A stretch of DNA of 7,601 bases from the NCBI GenBank assembly GCA_030589225.1, contig JAUUWD010000067.1:1-7601 (forward strand), written 5' to 3'. The position numbers and the translations under genes were made by a program. The notes under the pieces were generated by a model. That model saw nothing but the letters and a program-made list of their open reading frames with translations. It had not been told where the DNA came from and ran no database searches. The stretch's first letter is position 1; each line of letters opens with the position of its first letter. The DNA comes from Desulfobacteraceae bacterium. GTDB taxonomy: Bacteria; Desulfobacterota; DSM-4660; Desulfatiglandales; Desulfatiglandaceae. Shown here in pieces: positions 7,191 through 7,601 of this stretch.

Positions 7191-7372
7191 TAGGAGGCTG
7201 TTTGAGAATGAGATATTTTTTCCAAGATCAAGTCGAAGATCCCGGACTTTGAGCGGGGGAAGGCGAAAACTATAACCACAGGAATACATTGAAGTATTTC
7301 GAGGATTATAATTTGAGCCTGACGTCCCGCTGGTAGCGGGAGGGAAAATAGCCATTCTCGGACAACCGTCTA
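7191..7372 (+). repeat. Palindromic MITE-like element, copy 4 (with extra hairpin modules)
   Basis: This is the longest member, at 182 bp including TA at both ends (7191-7192, 7371-7372). The sites read CTAG on both sides (7190-7193, 7370-7373). The left end GAGGCTGTTTGAGAATGAGA is nearly that of copy 1. The right end CATTCTCGGACAACCGTC has a small change near the tip that weakens pairing. Two insertions relative to copy 1 are visible: 26 bases at 7233-7258 containing CCCG...CGGG, and a mini-hairpin TCCCGCT-GGT-AGCGGGA at 7325-7341. A 25-base block around the second (7319-7343) is identical, in reverse complement, to 6370-6394 in copy 3. No protein is encoded. Confidence 0.87.
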
Positions 7373-7449
7373 GTACCGTGTCTCATAAGTTCTGTCCCTG
7401 ATTTTGGCAATTTATCATGTCATCAAATCACAGGAACAACCTTAAAAAA

Positions 7450-7601
7450 TACGAATATCGAAATGCGAAATACGAAACAATATCGAAATGCGAATTTTCA
7501 AAATTCTAAACAAAAACATCATGATACGATCATTTCTCGTCTTGGTCATTGATATTTTTGTCATTTGTGTTTGTTTCGAGTTTCGATATTCGAATTTTGG
7601 A
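7450..7601. repeat. AT-rich inverted repeat of CGAAAT-type units, cut by the window edge
   Basis: The left arm begins ACGAATATCGAAATGCGAAA (7451-7470) and continues TACGAAACAA. The right arm (7571-7600) read in reverse complement contains CGAATATCGAAA and CGAAACAA in the same order. The left arm also holds a 16-base exact direct repeat, AATATCGAAATGCGAA, at 7454-7469 and 7479-7494. The right arm may continue past the window end. The sequence resembles CGAAAT-rich dispersed repeats that I recall from uncultivated environmental bacteria; that recollection is unverified. It is distinct from the MITE-like family. Confidence 0.7.

Noticed and set aside
7107..7193. Plus-strand 28-codon ORF after the orphan promoter-like site, starting MGVLILLTLF
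   Set aside because: It has a hydrophobic start but no ribosome binding site, and its stop codon is supplied by the CTAG at the edge of repeat copy 4, so chance is likely.
7450..7601. CRISPR array, because of repeated CGAAAT units
   Set aside because: Units are short, variable and partly inverted, with no regular repeat-spacer spacing and no cas genes nearby.

Overview
The window comes from a chromosome of about 45-50% GC. It probably belongs to a Deltaproteobacteria/Desulfobacterota-type bacterium. The main evidence is the gene order rplU-rpmA-obgE-proB-proA, all on the minus strand. From general knowledge this order is typical of Geobacter and its relatives, where nadD often follows. The style of the signalling proteins and the dispersed palindromic repeats fit the same group. 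The assignment rests on context and is not proven by a marker gene.

Layout, right to left, because every confident gene is on the minus strand. (1) 7373-7601 holds the start of a long AT-rich inverted repeat built from CGAAAT-like units and cut by the window edge. (2) 6496-7190 has no confident gene, only a possible 56-codon ORF and an orphan promoter-like site. (3) 6005-6295 encodes a small STAS-like protein with a strong ribosome binding site. Closely downstream, 4703-5956 encodes a soluble histidine kinase-receiver protein. Its kinase motifs are degraded, its receiver is intact, and its C-terminus stops where relatives normally enter a second receiver. (4) A near-consensus sigma-70 promoter (4295-4323) drives rplU (bL21), rpmA (bL27), obgE (ribosome-assembly GTPase), proB and proA (first two steps of proline synthesis). 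proB and proA overlap by 19 bp. The last base of the proA stop codon is base 1 of the window.

The most notable non-coding content is a family of four related long-palindrome elements of about 140-180 bp, at 3509-3656, 4365-4506, 6342-6494 and 7191-7372. Three are flanked by TA dinucleotides, as expected for Tc1/mariner or IS630-type MITEs. Their outer arms differ between copies, yet within each copy the two arms remain complementary. Two copies share an identical extra mini-hairpin. One copy lies inside the rplU operon, six bases after the rpmA stop codon and 28 bases before the obgE start, so it must be transcribed in the operon mRNA.

The housekeeping genes appear intact and ordinary. The points worth a second look are the repeat family, its position inside a ribosomal operon, and the apparently decaying or repurposed sensor kinase.
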